Of a stretch of 64,000 bases of DNA, positions 14,570 to 27,786 are shown one piece after another. The position numbers and the translations under genes are program-made. The notes below the pieces were generated by a model. It did no database searches. It was given only the letters and a program-made list of their open reading frames with translations, and was not told the DNA's origin. The stretch is from Marthasterias glacialis (lineage: Eukaryota; Echinodermata; Asteroidea; Forcipulatida; Asteriidae): NCBI GenBank assembly GCA_911728455.2, contig OU452226.1, positions 13,781,938-13,845,937 of the forward strand. Direction: 5' to 3'. Within the stretch, counting starts at the first letter, position 1. Every line of letters begins with the position of its first letter.

Positions 14570-15688
14570 TGATTTTCAGCTTTCCGTCGCTTAGTTTAAG
14601 AATTGGTTTTCTCTTATTGCCAATTAAGCTAGACACGCCTCTCATCCAAAGGTCAGTCACTATTAATTGCAGCTATGTTCAGCATTGGCCCATAATGGTC
14701 CAGACGTTACCTGTAAACATCCAACCAATTACCAACATGACTTATGCATTTGACAAGCCAATTTTGCTATTCCAGCAAGGGTAAGCCCTAAAATAACCAA
14801 ATGCTTTCATTAACAGCTAACTGGTCGTGCAAACATATTAAATTGTGTGGTGCTAGTTGCTGGGTAACGGAGCGTTAATGGTCCCCCTGTTGTGACATAG
14901 CCGGAGTGTTCCAGCAAATGTTTGCTCACTAAAAAGAAGAAAAACCATCAACACAAATGATTGCTACCCTTTTGAATGTTGCCCCACCTCAGAGTTCCAT
15001 TGATTGTACGCAGTACATGGCTTATCCAATGTGCTGGTGAACAACAAAAACAACTTTCGGAAACGAGAAATACTAAGTAACAAAGCAAGTCGCTAAGCAC
15101 ATTAGTTGGCGCCAGTCACAAGCAATAAACATCATACAGACATTTGGCTGGTAACTTGTTCAGGCTCGGAAACCCCCATGTTTTGTACGGCTTGGAATCT
15201 CATCTGCTTGAAGGTGCTTGGTCTCTTGCTTTTTTTTTCTTTTATGAGAAAATAAATCTTTCACATGTGCTGAGAAGTTTATGAGAAAACTTGTGTTACA
15301 AGGAACCAAGGCCGAGACGAGAGTCATCGAAGGCAATGACCTCTTTAAACTTTTGAGTTACATACATGTAATTCCACGACAGTGCATTTAGAATGACCAC
15401 ACCCGTTTCAACAAACTTTTGGGATTCCAAGCTGGGTGTGCATGTGTTTAGGTCTAGATCGTTGTTTTTGTTATTGGGGTTTTTGTTTTATTACAAACTG
15501 CTGGTTTCTTTAATATCACATTGCATTTTAATGATGGTTGGCTGGTGCCCATGCGTTGTCGGGTTACTTCCAAAGGAAGCAAATGAGACCAAAGTTAGAG
15601 TAACTTGAACCCAGTGACTGTTGAGGTTAGTTGTTGGCATTGCTCAGCTGTATTCTGGTCTGGTAATGGGCAGGGTAATCAGAGCTTG

Positions 15689-16096
15689 GTAAAGGCAGGG
15701 GATACTTTTTCTAATTACCCCGAAAATAAAGACCCATAAAAACTTACTTGGCAAGGAGCAATGGAGAGCTGTTGGTAGTATAAAACAATGTGAGAAACGA
15801 CGCCCATTCAAGTAACATATTTTGAGAAAGAGGTAATTTCTCGCTAAAATATTTGAATCTGAGAAAGGCTTCAGCCTTTTTCACGCCTTTTTCACATAAT
15901 GAAAAACATGCAGTTTCAGCATTTTCTGATCCTTGTTTGTTGAAATAACCGCTCCAGATTTTTGCTGATATCTGAAGAGCGCTTACACCTTTTGAAACAA
16001 AATTTTCAGAGGTTAGTTTTATAATAAATGTCTACAGTTATATAGGATTGAAACAAATGTACTGTCCCAAGTACTGAAGGTATACCCTGCCTTTAA
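15689..16096. mobile_element. MITE, TTAAAGGCAGGG family, copy 1 (408 bp)
   Basis: The ends GTAAAGGCAGGGGATA and TATACCCTGCCTTTAA are inverted repeats, and the TTAA at the end fits piggyBac-like target choice. It shares its internal sequence with the copy at 46427-46832, including AGTATAAAAC, AACATGCAGTTTCAGCAT, CCAGATTTTTG and CTACAGTTATATAGGATTG. It is non-coding. From memory it resembles a very numerous sea star MITE group. Confidence 0.75.
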
Positions 16097-17358
16097 AGAA
16101 ATGTTAGAATGATGGTATTTTGGGGGTATGGTCGGTTGATATTACTGAGCTGTAAGCACTTGGTGTGTTTATGTCATAAATCCTGTCTTTTATTTTACAG
16201 TTTTAGTTTTCGTGGAACAATAATTTGTCAATGCTGTAGTTTTCAGATGTCTGGAATTTTGACATGGATGTCTTCATGGTTTTTTAGTTTGTCAATGCTC
16301 TCGGTCGCATTTGGTTGGAATTTGACATGTATGTTTTTTTTTTTTTCTTCTTTTCTTTCTAAAAGTCTTTTAGACGAGAGATTGTTCATATTTTTATCTG
16401 CCCCTTTTTTTCTGGAAATTACAATGGCAAATGCTAAAATGAAAACAGTGCATATTACATAGTGAGAGCCTTGGAGGGTAAATCTCCCCGGCATGCTTTA
16501 TAGTAATTTCATCTCTCAGAATTAACACAATATTTGATCCAATCCTCTTCATATCTCTCAATTTAGTTGACATGGTCCTAGCTTCTAGGTCAGTTGAACT
16601 AGTTTGAGCTTTCACTTCAGTTTTTCAGCATGCTTCATGATGTCAGTAGAACATGTCACTGTTCTAGTTTTCTGCTGGGCTATCCAAGTGGCCTAGTATT
16701 TGAACTAAAAGCACTTGTAAGGTGATATAATCCACTACCACCCATTAGCTGTATCAATATGACATCTGGGAAAAAAAATAGTGCAAATCATGTATATGCC
16801 ATAGACTCCGATCGCCTGAAAGTACGATCCATGGCAGTGTTGTTTTTCTCTGCAAACGTTTTTCTATTGTTAACTTTTTGTCTTCCTGATTAGTTTTTTT
16901 TTTTTTTAAATCTGATTTTGCTCTTCTTTTGAGGGACCAAAGTTAATTTAATTTTCGACCTGGATTTATTTTTTGAAAACTTTTGTTCTCTATTATGTTG
17001 TCGCTATCTGATTGAACAGCAATTTTCTCCTAGGGTAGGCCTATTTAAATGGTATATTTGTTGAAAAATACTTTTGATACTACAAATTAACAACTCTGTT
17101 TAAAGGGATTGTATACGAGGTAGTTTAAAAAAAAAATTTTTTTTTTTAGAGATAACCTATTTGTTGTTCTCGGTCTTCAGCAAAGCAGATCATAAAAATA
17201 ATTCATTGTAAGAAGCACATCAAAATAGCTTTTCGCGTTAAATACAAAACAAAAAAACAACAACAGTGTACAACTGTACATTTGTTTCACTTGTCGTTAA
17301 AGAGTCCTTTTAAAAAAAAAAAATTTTTTTTATCGTATTTCACATAACATACTAAACC

Positions 17359-17673
17359 CTTTTACACTACAGAGCCAATTCCTGGGAAATGTAATCCTAG
17401 GAAATTGCTGGGGATTTAGAACTCCATCACCGACCCATGTTAGTGTCACAATTGGTTCAAATTTTCCCGGGGAAAAAATTAGCACTCACCATGCCAACCC
17501 CGGGGTTACCTCGCTTAACCCTACTGCCGAGAAGGCGAAGCTGTTTCCTGGGAATTTGACCTTTTTCCCCGGGAGTTTGCCAGAGTTACCAACTCAAGTG
17601 TGAAAAGGTCAACCAAGTTTTCCCGGGAATTTCTCAGGAATTTCCCCGGGAAATACTTGTAGTGTGAAAGTGG
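17359..17673. mobile_element. MITE with TTTACACTACA ends and CCCGGG-rich body
   Basis: The left end TTTTACACTACAGAG and the right end, inverted as TTTCACACTACAAG, are terminal inverted repeats. The 315-bp body repeats TTCCCGGGGAA and TTCCTGGGAA in both orientations, giving several internal hairpins. It is non-coding. Confidence 0.65.
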
Positions 17674-17773
17674 CTTGACTATATCAGGATTGAAAACATT
17701 CCTCTTGTGGATTTGAACTCACGTTGACTAATTTTAAACAACCTTTTGAAAACGGAGATAATTTTATAATGGA

Positions 17774-17775
<2 letters not shown>

Positions 17776-17816
<41 letters not shown>
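17776..17816 (+). repeat. (TG)20 microsatellite
   Basis: An uninterrupted TG dinucleotide run of about 41 bp. Confidence 0.95.
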
Positions 17817-17817
<1 letters not shown>

Positions 17818-20538
17818 GTTTTTTTTTAAGTGGAAGCTGGTATGGCTATACCAAGATGTTTATACCATAGTCGGTCTCTTTCTAGATGTCACTCTGCATG
17901 TACATATCTGTCTGGAAACTATAAATCACGCTACCGCACATGAAAACATCCAGGGTTGAAGAGGTCAGTCATTTATTGAGAACAAAGTCTTGAAGATTTG
18001 CTGAATAATGTGCAAACCAGCAGTACTGCAAACTGAATGGAATCAGGCAAAATGCTGAGTGGTAAACAAAAAGGTCAAATGTAATGCAAATCTTTTGCTG
18101 GAGTGTTAAACCTACGATGTCATTAATCATTTTGTAGATGACATTCAGGGTCTTGGACCTTTTCTTCCTGTATGAAGTGACTTAATTGCTTTTATTACTA
18201 CGGAGAAGCGTTACAGGAAAAGTGCCTTGTTTAAATTTCAGGATAAACAAGCAGAAAACTTGTTGGTTGTTGGGTAAGATTCAATTGAAGCTCTACGTGT
18301 GCCACGTTTCAACAGGGCTAATTTTCTTGTGGTATTAACACTGTTGGAAAAGCAATGCAGTCTGTCCTTCTGTCGTTATGGTTGACATTTTCCTCAATGT
18401 CCTAGTTGACCAATTTGGGAAAGTTCCTCTTTTCAAAGTGTGGCCACAAGAGGTCTCACTCCAGTGTGAATGTCTTGACTCCAAGAGGACACTAGTCCAA
18501 CCTCCCAGTGGGAGGTGCTGTTTGGGACACCACCATATAAGGTGAGATGACTGCCTCCTTGGAGAGCCACCCCCCCCCCTCTTCCCTCTACATCATCTTA
18601 ACCTCTGTCTCTAAGGCCACCAGTCAGCAGCTGGCACTCGCCCAACAAGCGGCCATGCTTTCAACCTTGGTATGCTGCTGTGTACAGCTCCACATGCTCT
18701 TCAGAATGGACTAGACTGAGAGGGAAAACACTCCAGTTGCGATGCAAGAAATGAGGCAACTGTTACCACACAGTGTAGTCCTGGTCGTCAAGGACTTAAA
18801 GACAAAGGGACAGCGGGTCATCCAGAACGGCTTCTTTGTCTGTCACAGCTCCTAGAAATATGAAGAAGAAAAAAACTATTGGATTAAGTTGAGTTGTCTT
18901 GTTATGACAGAATGGAGCTTGTTTATTGTGACTGGGATCCAATGCAATGCATTCCTGTCAAGATAATCCGAATAACTCCAGCTATTTGATTGAATGGGTT
19001 TTAAGTTGTCCAACAAACAATCGCTTCTGAAATTCGAGAAGTTTTTTATCACGGGCAAAACTAATACTGTTGGGTATTAGTGTGCATGTGCATGCATGTA
19101 ACCATTCAATTGTGTATGAAGTTCATAGACTTTCACTTGAGCAGTTTGTGTTTATATTGAATAAAATTTAGTAAAGTACATTATGCTATTATGGGTGTAC
19201 CCAATAAGAGTGTATACAAGATAGAACTTCAGGTTGCTTGTTATAAAACCAGGCAGCCAATATTAATTTGCTTTTACGAAAATATTTTTTGCTCAGTAAA
19301 TTTAGTTGCTTAAGAGAATTTAGCTGGGAACAGTTGTCAAGCAAGAGTCTTGTGGTACTTGTATGTTGGCTGTTTCATGTAGTTTGTGCGCTTAGTTGCT
19401 CCTTGGTACCTCCGTGAAGGCGGCCCATGATCTTTGAGATGGTCACTTTCTTGTTGTTCTTTACGTCCTGATGATGAGATGCTTCTGACAGCTGAGAAGA
19501 ATCTACATCCGAATAGCTGAGATGCCTGTGATTCCTAAGAAACGCTGGATGATGTTACAGACAGTATCGATAAGTTGTATTGATAATATCAGTTACACTC
19601 TCACTCTGTACAGTGTGCAAATCTCTTTTCACCGATTGTGTTTAGTGCCGAGCAGGCTGTTTTTTATAAGTCTACAATTTGTAAAAACAGCAAATATTGT
19701 ACAGCACATGTGTAATTGTTTGGGCTTCGAATGACTTGGATAACACCCGATGGATTACCTGAGAACCTTAATATTCCCTAGCAGTTTTAATTTTTGATAC
19801 CTCACCAGGCAATGCCTGAAAACCTACATACAGTTTGAATTTCTTCTCTTTTAAGCATGGTTCGTACTTAAATAACTTAAACATCTAGTCCTGTTGTAGT
19901 CTAGTCATATTGGGAAACGATAATCGATATGTGATTGCAAACGTGGTTACTCAGTCCCAATGTCACCCAGATAGAATAATGCACAAAGTCGCAGACAGTG
20001 ACCACATAGCCTCCACTTGCAAGAGGTGAAAAATATTGGTTTCACTCTCGGAACATGATCAGATTCTTTCAAAAGACACTTAATTGGAATTCCAGAAAAA
20101 AAAATGGGAAAGGAAGTATCTCATGAAATCTGCCATAGGAGTTAAACATCACTGCATTTAGTGAGGGAGGTGAAAAGTTGAATCCACTTTATAAGACCAC
20201 TCAAGCCTGGAATTTGATCAAGTAAATATGTTTTCGCTCATTTCTGAGCAGAATAAATTGACGGGTGTTGTGCAGGAAAGCCATTGTGGACAATTAACTT
20301 GGAATCTGTTTGGCCCGACCTTTGTGTTTCAAAGTACGGATGAGTGAAACAAGAAAGTGTTGCTGCCGAGCTTTGCATTTCAAAATAGTTGATAATGACC
20401 AAGTAACTTTTTTATTTGTTTTAAGTATTCATGTGAAAGTGAAATACTGTACCCGTGGATTTGTCGTAATTGGAGTCTTGAATAAAGTGAGATTTTTTTC
20501 ATCATTCAGGAACACATAGTGGAGAATGTGTTAATTGA

Positions 20539-20552
20539 CTAGCAGGTGGCGC
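20539..20552 (+). promoter_or_regulatory. CTCF-like motif
   Basis: CTAGCAGGTGGCGC fits the CTCF core consensus at 13 of 14 positions. Only the motif supports it. Confidence 0.3.
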
Positions 20553-22234
20553 GACACTTGAATGTGTAGATTTGATGATTGAATATTTGCCGTGTGAAGA
20601 GGCTTGGACTCCACTGCATGTACTATGGGGTGCACATATTGCTTGCCGGATGCAGGGACCAGTGAATTTGTTGTCAACAAATAGGTGCAAGTTGCACAGT
20701 CATTACCAAAAATGTTGACACCAGTGTTTGAATTAGTCACGGTTTCTTCAGTGAAACCTGTACGGTTATTCCCCACGTGTTTGAGCATTGAAACAAACAC
20801 AATTTCTAGTTGTCCTTGTTTTACGTGGTTGTTGTTTAAAAACCGTAATTGAATACGCTTCATTCATATAGTTGAAAGTAGTGAATGTTCGTGAGTTGAG
20901 TGTGGTACCTTTTTGTGCTCTGTTCAGTGTGTGTTTCGCGCAGAGTCCGTGGAGTAGATTTCTCTATTGCTGGCCGATCTTAATGCTACAGATTTCACAG
21001 CAGAATGACATATTGAGAATTGATCAGATCTTGAGGGCATGATGTTTCATCTTTCTATGCACAGAGCGGGGCAAGGTCATTACATTGTGGAGAGTCACAA
21101 TGGCAGAGAGTGGATCTGAATTCTAAATAGACAGAATGATGGACGAAAGAGGGTAGAAAAAAATATATATATACAGCAAAATTATTGTACTTTGTGGCAA
21201 GCTCAGGCAGTCCTGACGAATCCTGTTTATGTTTCTGTCTTGACAAACAATTGATTTTACTTATTGATAAGAAACACAAAAGAGAAACATTCTGTGAGAT
21301 GCTTGTTTTGATTTCACACTGTAAGATGGATGAACAAATAAGAGTCCAGCTGCTGAGGTTTCATTCTCTGCACATGTCTGTATCATAATTAAATAAATTT
21401 GTTGAGCAATGCTTGTAATTATTATGTTCAGTCTTTAAGTCGTGCTTGCAAGCCTGTGATCGTTGGGGGGATGTGCTTTGGGGCATGTTTTTATCATCAA
21501 ATGATGTTTGGTTGAGTATATGTACTTTGAGGTACCCCCCCCCCTCCCAAAGAAGGCTAGGATTCGTAATGTTCTACACCCAGACTCCACTTCACCCAAT
21601 GACAGGGTTTGCCCATAACTTTTTTCAGTGACAACGGAAGCAGGACCTGTTAGTTTGCTTGTCATTTCACCAGTCTGTCATCTTTTTCACGAGTCTATAA
21701 AATAGGGAGGTGTTTTAGCCACCCGGACTACTTGCAGAGAATTTTCACTGTTCTTTGGGTTTTTTTAAGTAGCATTTGGCCAATGTGTTACATTCCTAGC
21801 CCAACCCATAATGATTTTTGAATCAGAATTTAGGTATCATATCAAGCAATTGCTGGGTATAGTTGTGTCTGGGAAATGCGAGCCTGATAATCTTCAAATA
21901 TGCATTTTATTATGATTTTAGCCCTGAAAAAGTGTATAAAGGACTAATACCATAAGTGGATGGGCCCTTGTACTCAATTAAACTGTTCAAATTTTCATTT
22001 TTCAAGGGTCAAATATTATGCCTGGAAATATGAAGTGGCCCCTCGTCTTGATTGAGTAAACTGTGTCATCGGTAGTTTCGTTAGATATCACTTTTGTTGC
22101 ACCCAGTTGAACTGAGCTTAGTGATTTTATTTCCCGAGCCAACTTTAGAGGGAACAGCCCGTAACGATTATATTCCCTTACCTCAGAAATAGCTGCTTGG
22201 ATCCAACTTGTGTGCTTTCTAGCAATATGAAGTT

Positions 22235-22654
22235 AGGCCTGCTCATAGAGCTGCTTTAGCACTAAACGTAGCTAAGCACAACAAAATTATGCTCACCGAA
22301 ATCAGGTTACCAGCCAAAATACCATGTCACAAGTACCATCTGTGACTGGCATCCTGCTCATTTTTGCAAAGTCGGGTTCAAACTGTAAATGTTCACTGGA
22401 CTTAGCAGGTTGTGCTCGACTTCTACAGTAAATACTCCAGGTATCTGCCACTGGAATCCACAAGATTCTTTGCACTCCATTTGGAAAGCGTTCCAACTTT
22501 GGCAGCAGATATTGCTTAAAAAATGTTCTGCTAAGAGAAAATAAACAGGATACCAGTCATAGATGATACATGTGACATGGTATTTTGGTTGGTAACCTTG
22601 CTCTGGTGAGCCTGGTTTCGTTGTGCTAAAAAGCAGCTCTATGAAATTGGGCCC
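22235..22654. mobile_element. foldback element with about 120-bp inverted arms
   Basis: The left arm (22235-22356) and right arm (22546-22654) are inverted copies. Shared words include CATAGAGCTGCTTT, ACCATGTCAC and CAGGTTACCA/TTGGTTGGTAACC. The outer end is AGGCCT on the left and GGGCCC on the right. The unique centre (22376-22500) has a second, inverted copy about 660 bp downstream at 23038-23159, outside the element. There is no coding capacity that I recognise. Confidence 0.7.
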
Positions 22655-23037
22655 CGCTCTGCTTGACCTTTACGGTGATTCTGTAACGTCATTCCTTCAT
22701 ACCCCCTCTGGTGCCATTAAGTAAAGATGAACAACTTGTCGACTTTATTGAAGGACACCAGTGGACATGGAGGAATTGCAGAGAGCAGAGAGAAGTTTAT
22801 GATGTGTTATGAGAGTTGTGAGAACTTGTGCGGTTCATGACTTCAATGTCACGTCAGGCATTCATGGATCCATCTACAGCCGTAACGTTTATTTATTCAA
22901 CTTTAAAGTGAACTTAGCTACATATTCAAATTATTTTTTCGTATAATTATTCATTTCCATATTGTGGCTTCTCTAATCATGGATCTTTCCAATTTGCTAT
23001 TAAAAAGATATCCATGCCAAAGTTGGAAGCGTTTCGA

Positions 23038-23159
23038 AGTTGGAACGCTTTCCAAATGGAGTGCAAAGATTGTTGTGGATTCCAGTGGCAGATACTGGAG
23101 TATTTACTGTAGAAGTCGAGCACAACCTGCTAAGTCCAGTGAACATTTACAGTTTGAAC
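23038..23159 (-). repeat. inverted copy of the foldback element's core
   Basis: This 122-bp segment is about 93-95% identical by eye to the reverse complement of 22376-22500. It lacks the foldback arms. On the + strand its left edge repeats AAGTTGGAAGCGTTTCGAAG next to AAGTTGGAACGCTTTCCAAA. Confidence 0.8.
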
Positions 23160-25875
23160 ACGACTTACTCGTCTTGAGGATGAAGCACCTCAGTGCTTTG
23201 AACCATGCAATTGTTCCAAAGGAAGGAAGATGCCCACAAGCAAATGTATGTGGACAAATTTATAATTTGTCATGTGCAGAGCAGACGGCCAACGCATCCA
23301 TCCATCAGACTATATTCACTGTGGCGCTCCGAAGTGCAAGTAAGGCTAGTCCAATTACGCGAGGCCAGGAGAAGACGTTTGTTACATGAAAATTCAACCT
23401 GGGGGGGGGGGGGGAGAGGTTTGTGGGAAGGGGGGAGGGGAATGTGTGGCACCGAGAACCCACTGACGTGATGCTCAGACTCAGGAGTATCTGAAGTTTT
23501 CTCGTTGGGCTCCCTGTGGCACAATTTGAAATAAAACGGTGTAGCGTAATCTGTGCTTATCCAGTGATTGTCTCGCACGCTGGTCGCAGCTGTGGGATGT
23601 AACTTGAAGGCTAATGTCTTGATTTAGAATGAAATAGGTGCACATTGGATATGTAATTGGTTGTTACCAGTGCTAATCCCCAGGTGTGTTAGATTTAACA
23701 AGTGTCTCCCTATCAGTCACAATCCGACATCATATCATAACTCAAAGCCTAGACACATTTAGACTCGCCGTAACATTAGAATGCCTGGCTCCACGTTTGT
23801 AAGTGGACCAAAACATACATCAGTGCATAGTCCTTTGCATGTTATTTAAAAAAAATGTCCTGAAATAATTCATCTGCTCAACCATCTTTGGGGGGGGGGA
23901 AGAAGAAGAAGAAGAAAAAAAGGTCAGCTCATCTGGCGTGTCTTGGAACTTAATATGTACATGTAGATTATGCATAAGTCTTGCCACTTTGCTGCCTGTA
24001 ATAGCCAAGAGCTGATTTAGCTCATCAGTTACACCCTCAAAATAGTCACACATTAAGTCCTAGTGGCTTTGTGAAGGAAGCCAATGCTGAATCAGGTTAT
24101 TTAATAGTGAACGATAACATTGTTTCCTGGAAACTTCATGCTCATTAGATCATTAGTTGATCGGTGGGGCATGTGTGTACATGTAGTGCCCATGATGTAC
24201 AGTTCAAATGGAAAGCAAGTTTTATGTGGATAACTTGAAAGTTTGGCTGGTCAGTAGTAAAGATGGTCAGTCTGCCAAAGATTACCCATCTTAAAATAAA
24301 ATAACCTATCCCAAAGTTAAGCAGTTTGTTTACTGTATTTTTTCCTAGAATTCCGCTAACTTTTGTGTTAAAAAATCTACTCCATGGCAGTAGAATAATA
24401 ACAGGACAAGTTCTCACAAGAACAATCTGCTGTACAAAGCAAATTACATAATGTACACTTGAATCTACATGAAACCGGGTTTATTTGCATATAGATCAGT
24501 TGAGTATAATGTTTGGACAGACTGCCCCTTTAACTGATTAATTGATTGGAGACTGCTTACTGCAAGTTGCTAAAAATAACTGAAGGGACATTTGCTCATG
24601 AATGTGGAATGTACATGTAACTGAACCCAGAGGCAACATTGGCTGGGTTGATAGGCCATGTCCTTAAATTAAGGGCATGCTCTGTAATTGTGTGTATGGG
24701 AAAGCCTGGGTAGCGGTCTTGTGGCTCACTGTTTACCCACAACTCTAATTGGCCCGATCAGTTTGTATTGCACTTGCTGCACCAGTGTGTTAATGAGTAA
24801 ACTGTTTATGCAAGTTTTTGTTTTTTTTAGTCTCAACTCGTTTTCTTGGTGGTCATTTGTTTCACAGCTTTAAGAAAATTGTTATTTATCAGCTGAAACA
24901 TTTGATGCGTTTTGTTACGTTACCTCTTGAATGAATCTGACTTGATTACCCGCGGAAGGCTCCCCAGTGAGAGTATCAGCCACTATAGTAAGGTGCATTT
25001 CAAAAAAAACACCGCCACTTGTAATGTATCGAAGGACCTTACCCAAGCGGGAATTTATCCCCATAAGTGCAGCCATGTAGACAGGGAATTTGCATGCTTA
25101 AAAGCCTAATTGCGACCTGGTCCCCTTCTGGTACAAGTATATGACACAGATCAGGGGTGGTGGATAATTGCATTATATGTCGGGAATAGCCACTTTAAAG
25201 AAACTCAGAAGCATCGGAAAAGGGCTGTGGTAGGGTCAAGCTGAGAACTCGGAGTACTGTACATTATCTGGTTTGAGGTCTATCAAACACTACCGGTATG
25301 AAATGCATGAGAATGAGTGATCGAAAAGTGGTATCATAGCAACTGATTTTTCTTGTTCATTGCTGCATAAAAGAAGGATAATGTGCTTGTTTGCGTACAC
25401 ATAATGCACACCGCAGATTCATTAATAATTTTAGAAGTCAAATAGTAGGCGATTGGTTCTGCAACCCACCCATCCATCAAGTCCTCTACCATGGCGTTTT
25501 CCTAATAGATGTCTAATATTTCAGTGATTTTGCCCGCTAGTTTAGATGTCAGTATAGCGTTTTATATGTCAGCTGTGTAGATATTGATGTGCTTGTTTTC
25601 ATATGGAGCTGAAAGGAAAGCAAACATGGAGGCTAGTAGGGTGGGACAATACGATGGGTTGCTTGATCGATGGGGAGTAATATGGGATAGTGCCATCTCA
25701 GGGGACTAGGGAAGGAGGGGGGGACATAAGGTGATGTAAACGATGAGGGACTTGACTTACATCTACAATGAAGGCCTAAGAGTTTAGAATACCATTACAA
25801 CCCGTCTGACCCACGCTGCCCCTTTAACTTGATAGTCTTTAATGACTTCATTACCAGCGAGTCAACTTTACATCA

Positions 25876-25909
25876 ATGTCAGCTATGAGTTGATGTCAGC
25901 TATGAGTTG
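25876..25909 (+). repeat. perfect 17-bp tandem duplication
   Basis: ATGTCAGCTATGAGTTG occurs twice head to tail. Confidence 0.95.
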
Positions 25910-26247
25910 CACCATTATAGAAACTCAGGCACACAAATTATAAAAACCGATCTCTACCCCGTGGTCTTAAATTATGAAAAGCTAGCAACAGTTCAGTTAG
26001 CTGTATAAAGTCAAATGCCCATTTTGTTTTTGTTCACATTTTTAAAAGTTGTTCTGTTCCACTTTTGTATTCCCCTACAACAAAAGGTAAAGGATTACAA
26101 AGGCATTTATGGCAATCGTAGATTTTGATTCTGTTTTTTTTTTTTGAGTCAAGGAAGGTGTCAACCTTTTAGTTGAAAGGTTTAATATGTTCCCCCTGTT
26201 TACTCAGCTTTGACACTGGTCCTGTACAATGGACCTACTCCCTTAGG

Positions 26248-26463
26248 AGTTGGCAGGCTTACTTATTGAGTCCACACTGTCTTATCAGATTGGTCTCCCC
26301 GTATCTTGGTACCATCTCCTTATGTTTCTCTATCTAAGATAAAGACGTCGGTCTTGTTGTGTCTTTGGAGTTGTCAGACAAAACTCTGGGAGTCGACACT
26401 GTCTTAAAGATTGGCCTTCCTGTATCTTTAGTGCCATCTCCTTCGTCATCACTCTAAGATGGA
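26248..26463 (+). repeat. diverged tandem duplication, about 119-bp unit
   Basis: GGAGTTGGCAG...GAGTCCACACTGTCTTA...CCATCTCCTT...CTAAGAT is followed by GGAGTTGTCAG...GAGTCGACACTGTCTTA...CCATCTCCTT...CTAAGAT. The two units differ at roughly a quarter of positions. Confidence 0.8.
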
Positions 26464-26725
26464 GGGGGGAATCCAGTATTGTCTCATGGATGTGATGGAT
26501 GGCCAATCTCACTCGTCTAATGGGGCAGCAAATGATGCCTACATGCAAACAGCTCCCACGGGGCAAGCAGCAGGGGTTTTTCCTGGACCCAATTGTGGTA
26601 ATTTTAACGTAAACTGATTGAGCCCAACCGTTCATAAGATGCCGGGACTATGATATAATTATAGAGCTGACATCAGGCTGGTGTCTTTGCCTAACGACAA
26701 CATCCTCTGTTGTGTTGACTCTAAA

Positions 26726-26739
26726 GCGCCCTCTGGTGG
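26726..26739 (-). promoter_or_regulatory. CTCF-like motif
   Basis: Read on the minus strand, CCACCAGAGGGCGC fits the bilaterian CTCF core (CCASYAGRKGGCRS) at all 14 positions. Binding is inferred from the motif alone. Confidence 0.35.
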
Positions 26740-27301
26740 TTGAAGATGGTCTGACCATCATCTTGTAGTATTTTCCAAAGATATTTTTTACATGTCGGGG
26801 AAAAAAAAAAATATGTACGTAATTGCAATTTCAGGCAGTGTAATATCGTCTATTATGCCACATCATTTAAGTGTAACTCGACTCTTACAACTGAAATGTA
26901 TCTAATGACCTGATGTAATTGGATCCGAGATTCGTTTACCCTTGCGATTGCTGTGTATGACATTGGATGACTTGTTATCAGTATGAATGCAGTGAGCTGA
27001 TGTAGTAGGAATTCAGATATAATTGCTTGGAGTGGATGCAAGTCTCACCGGTATTGATTTACTAACACCACCATTTGCAAAAAATTAATTACGTTTTTCT
27101 TTCCATATCAAGCACATACATGGACGTACATAATGAGCGTATCGATTTGTTTTAATGAAATTTCACAACATGCTTTTTATAACTCGTGTAAGATTTTAGG
27201 ACACCATGTAAACAACGTTTTAGGAACGGAGCATGATGTCCTATTATTATAGGTTAAGGCTGATTTGATGCCTTTGGCTGTGGCTAGGCCAAGATGACAG
27301 T

Positions 27302-27786
27302 ATCGCCACCGTTTTCACGAACCGGCGAATCCGCGTATGCACTCGGCAACACAGCGTTTTGAGAAAAGCGCTTGTGAAGTTGGTCACATTTTAAAAATGT
27401 ATTTTTGCCGGTCTTTTTAACGAAAGTCTATAACATTTTCTAGTGGTACGGTGGTGTATAAGTTAAACAACATGAACAGACGCTTTGTTGCTTTGTTACA
27501 CAACTGTTAAGCTCGAAACAGATTCGCCGCACACAACGCGCCAATCGTTTACCCACGCAGTGAGTGGATTTGCCACTTTGTGAAAACGCAAACTCGTGAA
27601 GCACAATGATTAGCCTTTTTTTTTGCAATTAGCGTAATTAGTAAACTACTTAAAAATTTAGTAAATTAGTAACTCAACTTAAAATGTGCAGAAATGTTAA
27701 GGACACCAAATACATTTAGAAAATTTGAAAAATAAGAAATGCTCGTATTTTGGACGGATTCGCTGATTTGTGAAAACGGAGTCGAT
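27302..27786. mobile_element. MITE with CGTTTTCAC...GCGAATCCG ends, just upstream of exon A
   Basis: The left end ATCGCCACCGTTTTCACGAA and the right end, inverted as ATCGACTCCGTTTTCACAAA, both continue to GCGAATCCG. The 485-bp body carries more CACGAA/TTTGTGAAAACGC words. It is non-coding and ends about 205 bp before exon A. Confidence 0.65.

Noticed and set aside
18395-18440. DQFGKV-like reading resembling the end of the missing RRM2 exon
   Set aside because: There is no donor after it and no RRM sequence before it; a chance match of a few codons.
22964-23389. 141-codon + strand frame
   Set aside because: Its middle is the inverted copy of the foldback core, and the same peptide piece is read from the other copy on the opposite strand. 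This reflects the repeat rather than a gene.
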